The position numbers were made by a program, and so were the translations under genes. The notes beneath the pieces were generated by a model that was given only the letters and a program-made list of their open reading frames with translations, had not been told where the DNA came from and did not search any database. A stretch of 64,000 bases of DNA from Ustilago trichophora (taxonomy: Eukaryota; Basidiomycota; Ustilaginomycetes; Ustilaginales; Ustilaginaceae): positions 248,001 through 312,000 of the forward strand of contig OOIN01000008.1 in assembly GCA_900323505.1 (NCBI GenBank), in the 5' to 3' direction. Positions 52,080 to 63,145 of the stretch are shown piece by piece. Within the stretch, counting starts at the first letter, position 1. Every line of letters begins with the position of its first letter.

Positions 52080-53838
52080 CTACACAGCATCAGGTGCAGT
52101 CACCACCTGCGACCAGCCCAAAATCCAACTCTGAATCGCCTTCCTCACCTTGCCTTTCAACTTTGTCGCCCAAGTATCGCCCCTTTTGGCTGGCTGCAGA
52201 CTCCATCCTCCTAACCAGCCTCTTTTGACCACATACATCTCTCCCTTTGCTTCGCCTTGTTTGCCTTTTGCACCACCCTTGGCAGGCGCAGCGTCCTTCT
52301 TGCCTCCATCGACGGCTTTGGCAGCACCGGTTTTGGATGTGGGCAAAAGCTCGATTCGGGGTGAAGCTGGGTCTAGAAAAAGGTGGAAGCGTGTTGTTAG
52401 GTGATCTGGGGTTATGACGCTTGTTGGTGGAGGGTTGGTGTACGATGTCAAGTTGAGGGTGTAGATGAGGATCATGGCGAGACTGTACGAAGGAGCCAAA
52501 GTAAGGAAATGTTGTCAGCGGGTGTCAGTTTCGATTGAATGGCTCGATATGCGAGATGAAGGCGGGACTCACACAAGTGGCACGATACCTAAGAGGTAGA
52601 ACAGTGTTGGATCCTCGGCACCATCTCTAATCCGGCTTGCTAATCCTTTCACATCGTCTCCAACCAGAGAAATTTTTTCCACAACATGATTCCAATCGCC
52701 ATCGAGGTACACTTGGAGAGCGTCCCAATCGCGAACGCACTTCCAGGCAAAGTGAAAAGCAAGACACAGCAGTATCGCTATCACATGCACCACTACGCCT
52801 GGTACTAGTCTGTATCGCAGGCGCAGGCAGATAGTCCTGTCACAGGGCATGGCATGGGATAACATCATCGTCAGCTCGAAGTAGCGGATCCAGTCTTGGA
52901 AGGAGGAAGAAAAAACTTACAGAACAGTTAAAACGAACAACACCACCAGCTCCAACCCATCCGCCATCACGGGGAGAAGCGTCAAATTTCGACCTAGCAC
53001 CGTCGTATTGCACCCTTCAACTCCACTGCCTGATAGGACAGCTGTTAGCTTTGTTTGATCTAGCCAGGCTGTCAAGTCTGTACTTTCCAACCACTTCTAG
53101 GTCAGCACGACTATCTTTCCTCACGTCTATCTGACGAGCCATCTGCAACTCACAAGAAGCCAGATCGCAAGCACCCACAACGACCATCACAAGCGCGATA
53201 AGATTCGCCAAACGTGCCATATACGCTGTGTACTTGACCCACCTTTTCCCCGTTGCCGCTACCCTTTTCGCCAGCAGACCAAAGACTTGAAAAGCTGTCT
53301 CGCAGAGAAGCATGGGCGAGCTGGTGATGAGGCCATTTGCCGCGACGAGCTCAGAAAGTGTTAACTGGATGGAAAAGAATGAAGTGGAAGAAGAGCTGTG
53401 GGAGACGTTGGAAAGATGAGCTCGGAGACCGGACCAGATGGTAAGGGATAAGACGAAGAGGACGGTGGGGATAAAGGTGACGAGGATGTTGGAAAGCGCA
53501 CGGCCTTGGTATACGCGAAGGAGGCCAACTACGAGGAATGTGAGAAGGATGAAGAATAGAACCATGCTCCTAGATAGGCGGGAAAGCGGCGACGTAAGAA
53601 TCAGCTGAAGGTGATCCGTGAACTGGTATGGGGAGGTGGACTGTACTCACGCCGCGAGGTCGTCACCCCTTGTCGCAATGCCTCCGACTAACGCCGATGT
53701 CCAGGCCAGAGAAGATCCACATGCTGGAGATACAGACTGCGTAGAAAGGCCCTGGGGACTGAGCACGACCATCGATCGAGAGGAAGCGTGGCTTGAGGAT
53801 ACACAGCCGACTGAGATGGTGTTCAGGATGAAAGGCAT
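52080..53838 (-). CDS. Multi-pass membrane protein of unknown function, five exons
   Basis: Proposed minus-strand exons are 53838-53651, 53569-53154, 53041-52921, 52836-52573 and 52482-52080, which join in phase to 463 residues. All four introns have GT-AG ends (GTGAGT or GTAAGT donors). The first exon is the weakest: only its end (GGIATRGDDLAA) clearly continues into SMVLFFILLTFLVVGLL, and a different or further upstream start is possible. Five to seven hydrophobic segments are visible, including FIPTVLFVLSLTIW, NLIALVMVVVGACDLA, LELVVLFVLTVL and VVVHVIAILLCLAFHF. The C-terminal tail is Lys/Gly-rich and ends beyond MYVVKRGWLGGWSL. The third exon has an alternative in-frame acceptor 12 bases downstream (53029). 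No family recognised. Confidence 0.6.
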
Positions 53839-54365
53839 CGTCTACATTTCGCCTTGTAGTACAGGTTGCCCGTAGAATCTCTTTCGACGTGCGCAAAAAT
53901 TCTCTCCAATGCACCGGCCATGAACAAGGCAACGAGCTCATCATTCTATGCACGCAAACGATAAGGTTTGGCGTTAACAACTGCGGCGCAACGATCCGTG
54001 AAGACACGGAGTCCTAAAATTTTGAGACTGACATGTTAGACCATCCGTTCTTCCAGAAAAAGAAAACAAAATGCTACACGTGACCAATTTGAAAGAGCTT
54101 TTGGACGGAAGGCTGAGAAAATGAGTCAAAAGAAGAAAGCGGACCATGCAAGTCTGAAGCGCTCTTTCTTTTTTGACCCCAAGTCGCTCATCCTCCATCT
54201 CGTCCAACACTCTGCTGCAGGTTCACATCCAACTTCTTGATCACCATACTGCACAGAGAGCTGCGTGGTCTCTGCCAAAGGTAGCATTTGGAGTGACAAC
54301 CAACATTTTCCCCACCCACACTATCGCACACATTTAGGACCATCGCAGTTCACATAGATCCCAAC
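53839..54365. other. Divergent promoter region
   Basis: This 527-base spacer separates the membrane protein gene (minus) from the Phe-tRNA synthetase gene (plus). It may also hold an unrecognised first exon of the membrane protein gene near 53840-53960. Nothing else was seen. Confidence 0.5.
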
Positions 54366-55994
54366 ATGTCGGCACCACAGAAGTTGACAGGCGAGCCCAC
54401 AGCTGAGACCGTTCTCGCCGTCCTCGACTCTGCCCCCTCCGGCAAGATCGCCGATACCCGTCTCATTGCCCCCGAAGTCTCCACCGCCTCCGCCGACCAG
54501 CAGACCGACCCAGCCAAGCGATCCGAAGCCAACGAAGCCATCTTCAAAGAGCGTGCACGATGGCAACTCGCCCTCTCTGACGTGCTCAAGTCGCTCGTCA
54601 GCAGGGAGATGGTTGTGATGGAGAAGCTCGAAGAGACCACCTCTGCCCCTCTTCCCGATGGATTCGTCTTGCTGCAGAACGGCTCGCCCGAAATCCGACT
54701 CGTCAAGGCGCTACCCAACCAAGAAGGTGTCGGCAAGTCGATCGACGAGCTCAAGCAGCTCTTGGGTGCAGACACGCTCAAGAACGGTCAGAGCAACGCC
54801 TTCCGTAACAAGTGGGCCAAGAAGCTCCCCGATGGCACTTTTGGTCGAACCGAAGCAACTCTCGGCAAGTCCGATGCCGATCTTCGCGACGAGATTCAGG
54901 AACAGATCGCCGAGGTGCTCAAGACGGGCACTCTCGCCGCTGCCGACGCCGCTGCTGCCGATAAGAAGCTTGCCGAGCTGCGAAAGCGCAAGCTCGTAGC
55001 TACGCGCAAGTTGGTCTACTTTTCGATTGCAAAGGGTCCCCAGTTCTCGTTGACCGTCCAGAAGCTCGAGACGGATCTCACCTTTGAAATGCTCCAGTCG
55101 GGTTCGTGGAAGCAGGCCCCGTTCAAAAAGTACAACTTCAACGCCGAAGGTGCCGTCCCGGCTTCAGGAGCCTTGCACCCTTTGCTCAAGGTTAGGGAGG
55201 AGTTTAGAAACATCTTTTTCGAGATGGGTTTCACCGAAATGGCAACCGACCGATTCGTCGAGTCGTCCTTCTGGTGTTTCGACTCTCTGTTCGTACCCCA
55301 GCAGCATCCGGCACGAGATGTACAGGATACCTTCTTCATCAAGGATCCACCGTATGCCAAGCACATTCCCGAAGACTATCTCAAGCGTGTCACCCAAGTT
55401 CACCAAGAAGGAGGGTTTGGATCGGTTGGATATCGATACCCATTCGACCGCCAGGTGACCGAGAAGCTCGTTCTACGAACCCACACCACCGCCGTATCAT
55501 CCGCCATGCTCTACAAGCTCGCCAATCAACCTGGTGGTTTCCAACCTGCCAAGCTATTCTCCATCGATCGAGTCTTCCGCAACGAAGCCGTAGACGCCAC
55601 CCATCTCGCCGAATTCCACCAAGTCGAAGGCGTAGTCGCCGACTACAACATCACCCTGGGAGACTTGATCGGATTCATGGAAGTCTTCTTCAAAAAAATG
55701 GGCGTCACAAACCTCCGCTTCAAACCAGCTTACAATCCTTACACAGAACCCTCCCTCGAAATCTTCTCCTACCACCAGGGCCTCAAAAAATGGGTAGAAG
55801 TCGGAAACTCCGGAATGTTCCGCCCGGAAATGTTGAGACCAATGGGCCTCCCAGAAGGCGTAAACGTCCTAGGTTGGGGTCTCAGCCTCGAACGTCCAAC
55901 AATGATCAGATACGCCGTCAAAGATATCAGAGAATTGGTTGGTCACAAGGTTCCCATTTCCAGCGTTGAAAACGCTCCCGCTACCAGGTTCTAG
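54366..55994 (+). CDS. FRS2: Phenylalanine-tRNA ligase alpha subunit, cytosolic
   Basis: An intronless frame of 542 residues starts at ATG 54366 (CAACATGTC). The protein charges tRNA-Phe together with the beta subunit as an alpha2-beta2 tetramer in the cytosol. The N-terminal half has the winged-helix-like segments of eukaryotic/archaeal alpha subunits. The class II catalytic core follows: motif 1 around HPLLKVREEFRNIFFEMGF, RTHTTAVSSAMLY, motif 2 FSIDRVFRNEAVDATHLAEF, the Phe-pocket region VEVGNSGMFRPEMLRP, and motif 3 LGWGLSLERPTMI. Length agrees with yeast and animal subunits (about 500-510) with small additions. No mitochondrial presequence is present, in line with a cytosolic enzyme. The gene converges on the karyopherin gene with 133 bases between stops. 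Confidence 0.96.
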   Translation: MSAPQKLTGEPTAETVLAVLDSAPSGKIADTRLIAPEVSTASADQQTDPAKRSEANEAIFKERARWQLALSDVLKSLVSREMVVMEKLEETTSAPLPDGFVLLQNGSPEIRLVKALPNQEGVGKSIDELKQLLGADTLKNGQSNAFRNKWAKKLPDGTFGRTEATLGKSDADLRDEIQEQIAEVLKTGTLAAADAAAADKKLAELRKRKLVATRKLVYFSIAKGPQFSLTVQKLETDLTFEMLQSGSWKQAPFKKYNFNAEGAVPASGALHPLLKVREEFRNIFFEMGFTEMATDRFVESSFWCFDSLFVPQQHPARDVQDTFFIKDPPYAKHIPEDYLKRVTQVHQEGGFGSVGYRYPFDRQVTEKLVLRTHTTAVSSAMLYKLANQPGGFQPAKLFSIDRVFRNEAVDATHLAEFHQVEGVVADYNITLGDLIGFMEVFFKKMGVTNLRFKPAYNPYTEPSLEIFSYHQGLKKWVEVGNSGMFRPEMLRPMGLPEGVNVLGWGLSLERPTMIRYAVKDIRELVGHKVPISSVENAPATRF

Positions 55995-56127
55995 ATGTCA
56001 TTCTTCCCTTTTTGTCGCTAGTATTTCTGATCAAAACGCAAAAAAAAGAGATATCAACCATGTTGTATGTTTGTCAATGCCTTGGTTTGGTTGGATTGTG
56101 TCTATTGTACGAATGTTGAGAGATGGG

Positions 56128-59100
56128 TCAGTTCGAACCCATGAGGTCCTTCTGAAACATGTTGACTACCAGAGGATCCATCGACTCCAACACCCGCGTG
56201 AAACCCGGATAGCTCGCCTGAGCATGCGAAAGCACACCCCTCACATGTCCATTCAACTCGACCGTCAGCGTCCCATCCGCCACCGCCATCCTCTGCGCCC
56301 TCGCAGCCCCTGGCGAAATATCCTGCAACCATCCCCCATCACCCTCCCCTGCTTCATCATCATCGAAAAAGACATCGCCCAACTCCATCGACGCAATCGG
56401 CGAGGTAGGCCTGACATATTTGCCCACATCCAATGGCCTCGACTCGTTCAACTCGGCAAGCATCTCTGACCACACAGCGATCATGTCTGGTGTGCATCCG
56501 ACCACCGCTTGAGCCACCTCAACCGCGGTGGCGGGGGAAGATGGCTGTTCGTACTCGACAATGGCCGAATCGAGGATCGAGGCGAGACCGAGCGCTGTTA
56601 CACGACGCTTTCGAGTCGAGGCCATGTTTTCAAATCGAGTGCAGATAAACTTGAGCAAGGGCTGCCAGATGGATGCCGGCGTGGGATACTTTTCGTGGTC
56701 CATATCGGCCCAAGATGCAGAGACGAGTCGGACAAACGAATTTTGCGGACAGTGGTAGGCGATGCGGCAGAGCAAAGACACAAAGTGAGTCGCGATCAAC
56801 GTGGCGTCCTGGAAATGGAGCAGAGATCCAACCAGCGCAGCAGCCAGACGAGTCGATTCCAGCGCGCCAATCCACATCTCTCGAACGTCTGTCCAGTTCG
56901 GCAGTGCCACCAGCGACTGCACCAACGTATCAAGCGCAGAGATGGGAGCGAGCACCATGGGGTTGGAAGGGTCGGCAATGATCTGCCCGAACGCAGTGAG
57001 CAGATCATGCCCGTACGTCTGGAGCATCTCGAGCGGATTCAGCATCGAAATTTCCTCAATGACACGGCACATCTCGACACAGTAGTCAGGCTGCACCACT
57101 AGATCCTTGGCCAAATCAAGCAGCTCAAACAGCGGCTGGGTCATGGTCGGCGTCGAGTGGAGCGCTCGAATCCACAGCATCGAGATGGCATCTTTGGCCA
57201 ACAGATGCGACACCTTGGGGTTCAGCGACTCGCGGACGATGGGCGAGACCATATGGTGCACCTTTTGCATCAGGGCTCCACTGGTACCCGTTGCGGGTAG
57301 CATCTCGATCGCTCGCAGGACCTTGGAGATGAAGACGATGATCGAGGGTCTCGCTTTGCAATCGGGATCTTCTTGCTGCCACAGCATGGGGACGAGGTCC
57401 ACAAGCGCATCGGCATGAGGTGCGATGCGAGGACCCATGCGTTCGATCAAGATGGACAGTGCATCGGTGCAGACCTTGATCGACTCCATCTCGTGCAGAT
57501 CCGACGCAGCCGCCAGCGTGGCCAAGTTACGCAACGCCTTGGGCAAGAATGGCTCAAATCCATCTGCGTCGAACTCGAGCGCGTCTGCGATGGCAGAAAT
57601 CGAGCGCGCTGATGCGAGGCGGACAGCAACATCAGTCTGCTCGGGTAGGTCCTCAAGCAAATCCACGAGAAGCGCATACACGTCGAGGCGCGATTCTCGC
57701 GGGACTTGCTCGGACCACTCCCACAGCAACCAGGCGATGCGGCGGCGAATGACAACCCACATGGGTGATGTGACACTTCCCAAACGAGCCTCGGGAACGA
57801 GCTTCGTCGTGATAGCTTGACCCATGAGGACGTCCACACTGGGGCGATCGTCGTCCTCACCAGCCGGAGCAAGATGATCACGGCAGCGACCTACAGCAGC
57901 GTAGATAGCATCGCGAGCCAGGATATCGTCCAGGTTGTCGATGGAGAGGTTCGACGACGATTCAAAGTGCTGCCAGAGATGCTGGCCGACGAATCCGACT
58001 GGCTTTGTGTGCTGTGCCAGAACCATGAGTGCACGTTCGGCTGCGGGTCGAATGTCGAGCTCGTGATTCTCTTGCTCCTCGCCAACGGCCCATTCTTCTG
58101 GATCAGCTTGCCACCTTTCAAGATCATCGCCGTTGAGACGCATAAGTCGGCCTGCAAGGACGTTGGCTGCTTCGCGTGCAAAGTCGTGGGAGAGGAAGAA
58201 GCCTCCTTCGGCTCGGTTGCCTTTCCATTGCGCGAGGGAGTATTTGAGAAGGACCAGGGACTGAACGACAAAGCGTGGCGGGTAGTCGATGATGGCAGAG
58301 TGATTGGCATACTCGTCGCGAGGAACAGAGAGGCTTTCGTTTGTCACATCCTTGGCCTGCACCCAGTACCATGCCACCACCTCGGACCAGCCCTCCCAGA
58401 ACGCAGCCTTGCCGTTGTCACGCTGGACCAGCGAGAGGAAGAACTTGCCAAACGAGTAGAGATGCTTTGTGAGTGCAGTGACGAGAGCGGCCGAGATTGA
58501 GGACGAGGTGGAGGAAGCTTGCGAGCTGCGAAGAAGGCGGAGGTAGGCTAGACGTGTATCCTTGAGGATTTGCAGACAGTGAGGCGTGGATCGAAAGAAA
58601 GCTTGAGCCATATTGGCCGAGGTACCACCTTGAGAAGTGTTGGAACGCGAGATCATTCCGATGTCTGCCACAGCCAGACGCGAGATGGCCTTGAGCAAAA
58701 GGTGACTGGTGCGCACTTGTTCTGCTCGCAAGGTTGTGTTTGACCAAGCGGAAAGAGTGTTGAGGTCATCGCTGGCGCCGAGTGAAAAGACCTCGGAGAA
58801 GTATTGCTGAAAGATGGGATGAAGGACGGGAAGCAGCTCTCGTGAGAGCTCAGTCATACGCATCTTGCCTGCAAGTACGCGAACCGATTCGAGCTCCTTG
58901 AGAGTCTTTGAGCATACGTCAGCCGCACGCATCAGTACGGTCGTGTTGAGCTGGCGTGCATGTGCTGAGGAAGGGTCTTCAGGTTGGTCGAGTTGAGGAG
59001 CGGGACCGAGCGATGCAAGGGCAGCGTGTGCTTCGACCATGGCCTGCTGCAGCGTAGTAAACAGATCTGGCCAGTCTCGAGGGTAATCGAGGCGTGCAAT

Positions 59101-59490
59101 GCGAGAGATGGCGACGGATGCTTGCAATGCGATGGTACGATTCGGTTCGCGTAGACATTGGAACAAGTGGATGCGTATGGCTTGCTTGGTCTGTGGTGGA
59201 ATGGTGACGGTGACACGAGCCATGACGCGGCTCCTCCAGAACTTGTCGATGCCATTCTTGAATCTGATGATGGCAAGGATGCGAATTGAATCTCGTTGCT
59301 CCTGTATTGAAGTGTTGGACGTGGAGGGGAGTTGGAGCTCGGTGTCGAAGGCGATCTGGAGTAGCACTAACCAGAAGTTGGGATCCTTTTCCCATTCCTC
59401 GAGTTGAGAATTGGCTCTGGAGAGGAGCGCTGGATCCGAAGAGGAGGCCAGACTGAGCACCTGCACCAGCGAGGCTTTTGCGTCTGTCAT
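56128..59490 (-). CDS. KAP120: Importin-beta family karyopherin (Kap120/importin-11)
   Basis: An intronless frame of 1120 residues starts at ATG 59490. The N-terminal importin domain is visible: ANSQLEEWEKDPNFWLVLLQ, RFKNGIDKFWR and the conserved ISRIARLDYPRDWPDLF. The remainder is alpha-helical repeat sequence without low-complexity insertions, as expected of HEAT repeats. Among importins the combination of KNGIDKFWR and YPRDWPDLF with this length is closest to importin-11/yeast Kap120. Such receptors bind Ran-GTP and carry cargo through nuclear pores; Kap120 is linked to 60S ribosome biogenesis factors in yeast. The last few hundred residues contain acidic DDDEAGEGDGG. Assignment to Kap120 rather than another karyopherin is from pattern memory. 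Confidence 0.85.
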   Translation of the reverse strand: MTDAKASLVQVLSLASSSDPALLSRANSQLEEWEKDPNFWLVLLQIAFDTELQLPSTSNTSIQEQRDSIRILAIIRFKNGIDKFWRSRVMARVTVTIPPQTKQAIRIHLFQCLREPNRTIALQASVAISRIARLDYPRDWPDLFTTLQQAMVEAHAALASLGPAPQLDQPEDPSSAHARQLNTTVLMRAADVCSKTLKELESVRVLAGKMRMTELSRELLPVLHPIFQQYFSEVFSLGASDDLNTLSAWSNTTLRAEQVRTSHLLLKAISRLAVADIGMISRSNTSQGGTSANMAQAFFRSTPHCLQILKDTRLAYLRLLRSSQASSTSSSISAALVTALTKHLYSFGKFFLSLVQRDNGKAAFWEGWSEVVAWYWVQAKDVTNESLSVPRDEYANHSAIIDYPPRFVVQSLVLLKYSLAQWKGNRAEGGFFLSHDFAREAANVLAGRLMRLNGDDLERWQADPEEWAVGEEQENHELDIRPAAERALMVLAQHTKPVGFVGQHLWQHFESSSNLSIDNLDDILARDAIYAAVGRCRDHLAPAGEDDDRPSVDVLMGQAITTKLVPEARLGSVTSPMWVVIRRRIAWLLWEWSEQVPRESRLDVYALLVDLLEDLPEQTDVAVRLASARSISAIADALEFDADGFEPFLPKALRNLATLAAASDLHEMESIKVCTDALSILIERMGPRIAPHADALVDLVPMLWQQEDPDCKARPSIIVFISKVLRAIEMLPATGTSGALMQKVHHMVSPIVRESLNPKVSHLLAKDAISMLWIRALHSTPTMTQPLFELLDLAKDLVVQPDYCVEMCRVIEEISMLNPLEMLQTYGHDLLTAFGQIIADPSNPMVLAPISALDTLVQSLVALPNWTDVREMWIGALESTRLAAALVGSLLHFQDATLIATHFVSLLCRIAYHCPQNSFVRLVSASWADMDHEKYPTPASIWQPLLKFICTRFENMASTRKRRVTALGLASILDSAIVEYEQPSSPATAVEVAQAVVGCTPDMIAVWSEMLAELNESRPLDVGKYVRPTSPIASMELGDVFFDDDEAGEGDGGWLQDISPGAARAQRMAVADGTLTVELNGHVRGVLSHAQASYPGFTRVLESMDPLVVNMFQKDLMGSN

Positions 59491-60106
59491 CGTGTCGACT
59501 CAGTGGGCTCTGCTAAGGCTAACGAGCGCAGACCACAGATCAGCCAAGGCTCTTATACGCTGTCAAGATAAGCCAAGAAAGAGAAAATATCGGGATGCCC
59601 CGCCTGAGCAACAGATAGAGACGACGGCCGTGAGAAGAATCGATAGCCAAGCGTGATGTTAGGAAAGGACAGATGAAGGTGTGTCGGTTGTCACATGAAA
59701 TCGTCTCTGCGAGTTGGCGTGAAGAGCAACACCCTTCCACTCACAACCGCGGAAAGCGCCGATGAGAAAATTGGCCGTGCGTGTTTCTGTGCTTCGAAAA
59801 CGGTGGAAAACAAAATCGGGCTTGCCGACCGCAGTTGATCCTGGTTTCATGCCTCCACTCAGGGTCCAAAAGACAAAAAAGGTCAGCTGAACCACCAATA
59901 TACAGTATATATATATAAAGGCTCTGCTCAGTCACTGCTCGGTAAAGTGCTCAGCTGACCTCTCGAATGACATGTTTCGGTTGGGGCCGGTGTCTCCTTC
60001 ATTCATCAATTTGTCCAGCTCACAAGCTGTGATGGTCCGCATTATCCGTTCCTCACTTCCGCCATCTTCTCTACATTTTACCACCGACATGCACTGATAT
60101 CGCACG
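59491..60106. other. Divergent promoter region with AT-rich tract
   Basis: This spacer lies between the karyopherin (minus) and G-patch (plus) genes. A TATATATATATAAAGG tract at 59905-59922 is a candidate core promoter element for the plus-strand gene about 190 bases away. No gene was seen. Confidence 0.5.
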
Positions 60107-62158
60107 ATGGCGCTCGATGCTGTTTACATCCGCGCTCGAAACCGTTCTCCTGACGGCAACAACCTTGAAAGCACTGGTTGGCAGCGTACACTTGCATCAG
60201 CCTCGGACTCTCATGAATCATACGAGCGTCGCTCCTCTTCCCCGCCATCACGCATTCCACACAAGCCAGGCCTCGGCAGCTACTCGACAGACTACGTAGG
60301 ATGGCACTCTTTGCGCACCGGAGAACCACTTGCTTCCAAGGCGCTTCGCATGCGCCAACGCTTCGTCAGAGCCACCCACCTGAGCGATCCTTCCCTGCCA
60401 CTTCCAGACCTCAACAATCAAACTTCAGGAAACAGTCAGATCCAGCCAGCCTTCCAAGCGACGACAAGCACGGATATGAATGAGCCGCCCTCCAAGTCGA
60501 GTCAAGATCCCACACCCACGCTAGCACAGTTGTACTCGCAATTGGCACAAGACATGCAAGAGACGCAAACACAAATATCGGCGAGCCCTCCGGCCTTCAC
60601 CTCCGGCAACACTGCAAAGCAGGCGCACGGACGAGACGTCGAGCAAGCAAATCACCATGCACATCGCCATCGCCACCATCCCGATGCACGGCATCGATCA
60701 GAGTGGTTCATATCGAGAGCTCTCACAAAGATGCGGCGAGCTCCACACACATCATCATCCGAGGCTGATACCTCTACTCCTCTTGTTGGAGAGACCGACT
60801 CTGAGGAAGCACAGCAAGACCAATCCGAGTCCTCGAGCACTTTCAGACGGCGGCGTTGTCCGCGCTGTGGCGATACCCTTCCTCCCCATCCCACCGCAGA
60901 AGAAATGGCACGACATCGTCAAAGTATCGCCCATCGGCTTGGTCTCAATGCGCCAGTCTCTTCGGCATCCGCTTCCGAAGCCCCTTCACCCGCTGCATCG
61001 GAGGCTCCGACTCCTGCACCTCGCTCCAGATCATCCAGTCCGATCGATGTTTCGCTGCTGGACGCTTCCATGCAGGCTTTGCATCGTCGGTCAGGCAAAC
61101 TACCACGACGGCTGAGCAACGCTCCACGGTGGAAAAAGATAGCACGCGACAATGTCGGCCACAACCTCCTCTCACGTATGGGCTGGAAGGAAGGTATGGG
61201 TCTTGGTGTCCAGGAATGGAAGTGGCAGCAATTGCGTCGCGAGAAACTCAAGCGGCAACGATCAAATGCTGTGCGTGCTTTGCTCCAACGTCAGTCCTTG
61301 GCGACCCGAGCCAGCCTCGATGCCGGCGTGCATGACCTCACTCCCAAGGATGCTGTAGCAGGCCCGTCACAGCCTGTCGGAGTCAACCTGGTAGGTTCGG
61401 GAGGCATATCAGGGCCAGAGCCAGGAAATTCACAAACGGATTCCGAGTGGATGCAATTCCTACTTCAACAGAGCTCCACAGCACCAACAGCCGAACATTC
61501 CTCACTGCAAGTAGCTTTTCCGTTCCAGTATGATACCCAAGATATCCATCAGCAACGTGAGGCTGCTCAGATTTGGCTGTCCACTTTATCGGGCCCAGAT
61601 GCCGAGTGGTTCCAGGTCTTGACGCCTGAAGAGCAGCAATCATTAGAGCGGGCATTGCTCTCAGGCCAAATGACCCTTCTCGATATCCAAAATGCACTCT
61701 TGGCCAGCGCTGAGGCTCAGGTCCACAGCAAGCCTCTTGACGATAACGCATATTCAGGAGCGACCGAAGTCAATGCCGAAGCGATAAACGACATGATGCC
61801 GTCAAACGCGGTTCTTTACCCCGTCCAGGTGGAACTTCGCACTGATCGAGGCGGTATAGGGTCCAAGCCATCTTTTTCAACTGAAGGCGCAAGCGTCAAC
61901 AGACAAAGGAGACGTTCGCGCGACGCTGAAGGCAGTGTTGAAATTCGCAGGCCCTCCTCGCCGTCGATGACCTTGCTGGATACTGGATACAAAAAGTCCC
62001 GCTCAGCGTCAACCGATCGCTCTTTAAAGCCTCTTGGCCGGTCGCGCTCACATTCCAGCGCTGCCAGGAAGCACGCCGTTTCGACGCGGAGACAGCGCGA
62101 ACTAGTTTACCAGAAGGACAGAAGGGACTGGCTCGACCTGCGAGCGTCATTGTCGTGA
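60107..62158 (+). CDS. G-patch domain protein
   Basis: An intronless frame of 683 residues starts at ATG 60107. A C2H2-like cluster, CPRCGDTLPPH followed by RHRQSIAH, lies near residues 247-275. The G-patch spans about residues 345-390, with VGHNLLSRMGWKEGMGLG followed by a basic helix (LRREKLKRQRSNAVR). The remainder is Ser/Gln-rich and the C terminus is basic with RS dipeptides (RSRSHSSAARK). G-patch proteins usually bind and activate DEAH helicases in splicing or ribosome assembly. The zinc-finger plus G-patch layout recalls GPANK1-like proteins, but no ankyrin repeats are visible. The helicase partner cannot be inferred. Confidence 0.87.
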   Translation: MALDAVYIRARNRSPDGNNLESTGWQRTLASASDSHESYERRSSSPPSRIPHKPGLGSYSTDYVGWHSLRTGEPLASKALRMRQRFVRATHLSDPSLPLPDLNNQTSGNSQIQPAFQATTSTDMNEPPSKSSQDPTPTLAQLYSQLAQDMQETQTQISASPPAFTSGNTAKQAHGRDVEQANHHAHRHRHHPDARHRSEWFISRALTKMRRAPHTSSSEADTSTPLVGETDSEEAQQDQSESSSTFRRRRCPRCGDTLPPHPTAEEMARHRQSIAHRLGLNAPVSSASASEAPSPAASEAPTPAPRSRSSSPIDVSLLDASMQALHRRSGKLPRRLSNAPRWKKIARDNVGHNLLSRMGWKEGMGLGVQEWKWQQLRREKLKRQRSNAVRALLQRQSLATRASLDAGVHDLTPKDAVAGPSQPVGVNLVGSGGISGPEPGNSQTDSEWMQFLLQQSSTAPTAEHSSLQVAFPFQYDTQDIHQQREAAQIWLSTLSGPDAEWFQVLTPEEQQSLERALLSGQMTLLDIQNALLASAEAQVHSKPLDDNAYSGATEVNAEAINDMMPSNAVLYPVQVELRTDRGGIGSKPSFSTEGASVNRQRRRSRDAEGSVEIRRPSSPSMTLLDTGYKKSRSASTDRSLKPLGRSRSHSSAARKHAVSTRRQRELVYQKDRRDWLDLRASLS

Positions 62159-62297
62159 GGTCCTGTCACCTCCACTTGTCACAAACCACATCGCAATAGC
62201 GCAAAATGATACCCGGCTCGATTGATGAATTATATTGCCTCTTTGGCTCCTTTTGTGCGATGCAGCGAGCCACATCTGGTCTACATCAAAGTCAGTT

Positions 62298-63145
62298 CTA
62301 AACCAGGTTGGCCAGGTTCTCAATACCCTGCTCTTCGAGACGCATGCCCTTCCACTCGTCCATGGGCTTTGCTCCTAGCACCTTGGTGTAGAATGCGATC
62401 GAGGGACTGCATATTCGACAGAATAAGTCAAGTCAGCTACCGGCTCCTTTCTCAATAGGGCTCGAAAAAAGTGTGATACTTACGCGTTCCAAGTCAGCAC
62501 AGACCAATCCATTCTGGCGCAGTCCTTCTGTTGAGCAACTTGGCCGAGAGCCTTGAAGAGGAGCTTTCCGACTCCCTTGTTGCGTAGTGATGGGATGACA
62601 TAGAGATCTTCGAGGTAGAGCGAAGGCTTGGAGGTCCAGGTTGAGAATGAGTAAAAGTACTGTTAAGAGCCAAGCGGAGATGTGGGCGTTAGTGAATCTG
62701 TAGGAAGTCCAATCGGGGGGGTCTTGCCGGTGAGAAGACTTACAAGTGCCATTCCGACAGGAGTGACGGTGGATTCTTGGTGCTGCTCAGCTATGAGGAC
62801 TTCTGCGTAGCCTTTGTTGAAGACATTCTCCTCCAGCTGGGTCGTGACAAAGTGTAAGGTTGATGAAGAAAAGGTAAGCGTGGGCGGAGAGCAATGCTGA
62901 CCAGCTTCGAAAGGTGGATACATACGGTCTCTACGGTGGCCTTGACAGCATCGGGCTCCTTCTCGTACTCTGCAAGCTGCTTGATCTGTATACACGACGA
63001 TCATCTTAGGGTCAGTAGAGTGCTCCGTCCTGGAAATGTGTGGGCATCCCGGTGTACCTACGAAATCGAGAATGGCAGGACAGTCGTCTTTGTTTCCCCT
63101 GCGAATGACGAATTGCTTGTCGGCGGAAGTGGCGAGTGCAGACAT
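62298..63145 (-). CDS. GNAT acetyltransferase, spermidine/diamine N-acetyltransferase type
   Basis: Five minus-strand exons, 63145-63062, 62985-62926, 62836-62744, 62659-62484 and 62406-62298, join in phase to 173 residues. Introns are 76, 89, 84 and 77 bases, all GT-AG. The spliced protein lines up with human SAT1/SAT2 along its whole length: FVIRRGNKDDCPAIL, IKQLAEYEKEPDAVK, YFYSFSTWTSKPSLYLEDLY, the acetyl-CoA motif RNKGVGKLLFKALG, and WNAPSIAFYTKVLGAKP. The family moves an acetyl group from acetyl-CoA to polyamines or to thialysine-like amines, in the cytosol. The exact substrate is not determined by these motifs. The length agrees with the human enzymes (about 170 residues). Confidence 0.92.
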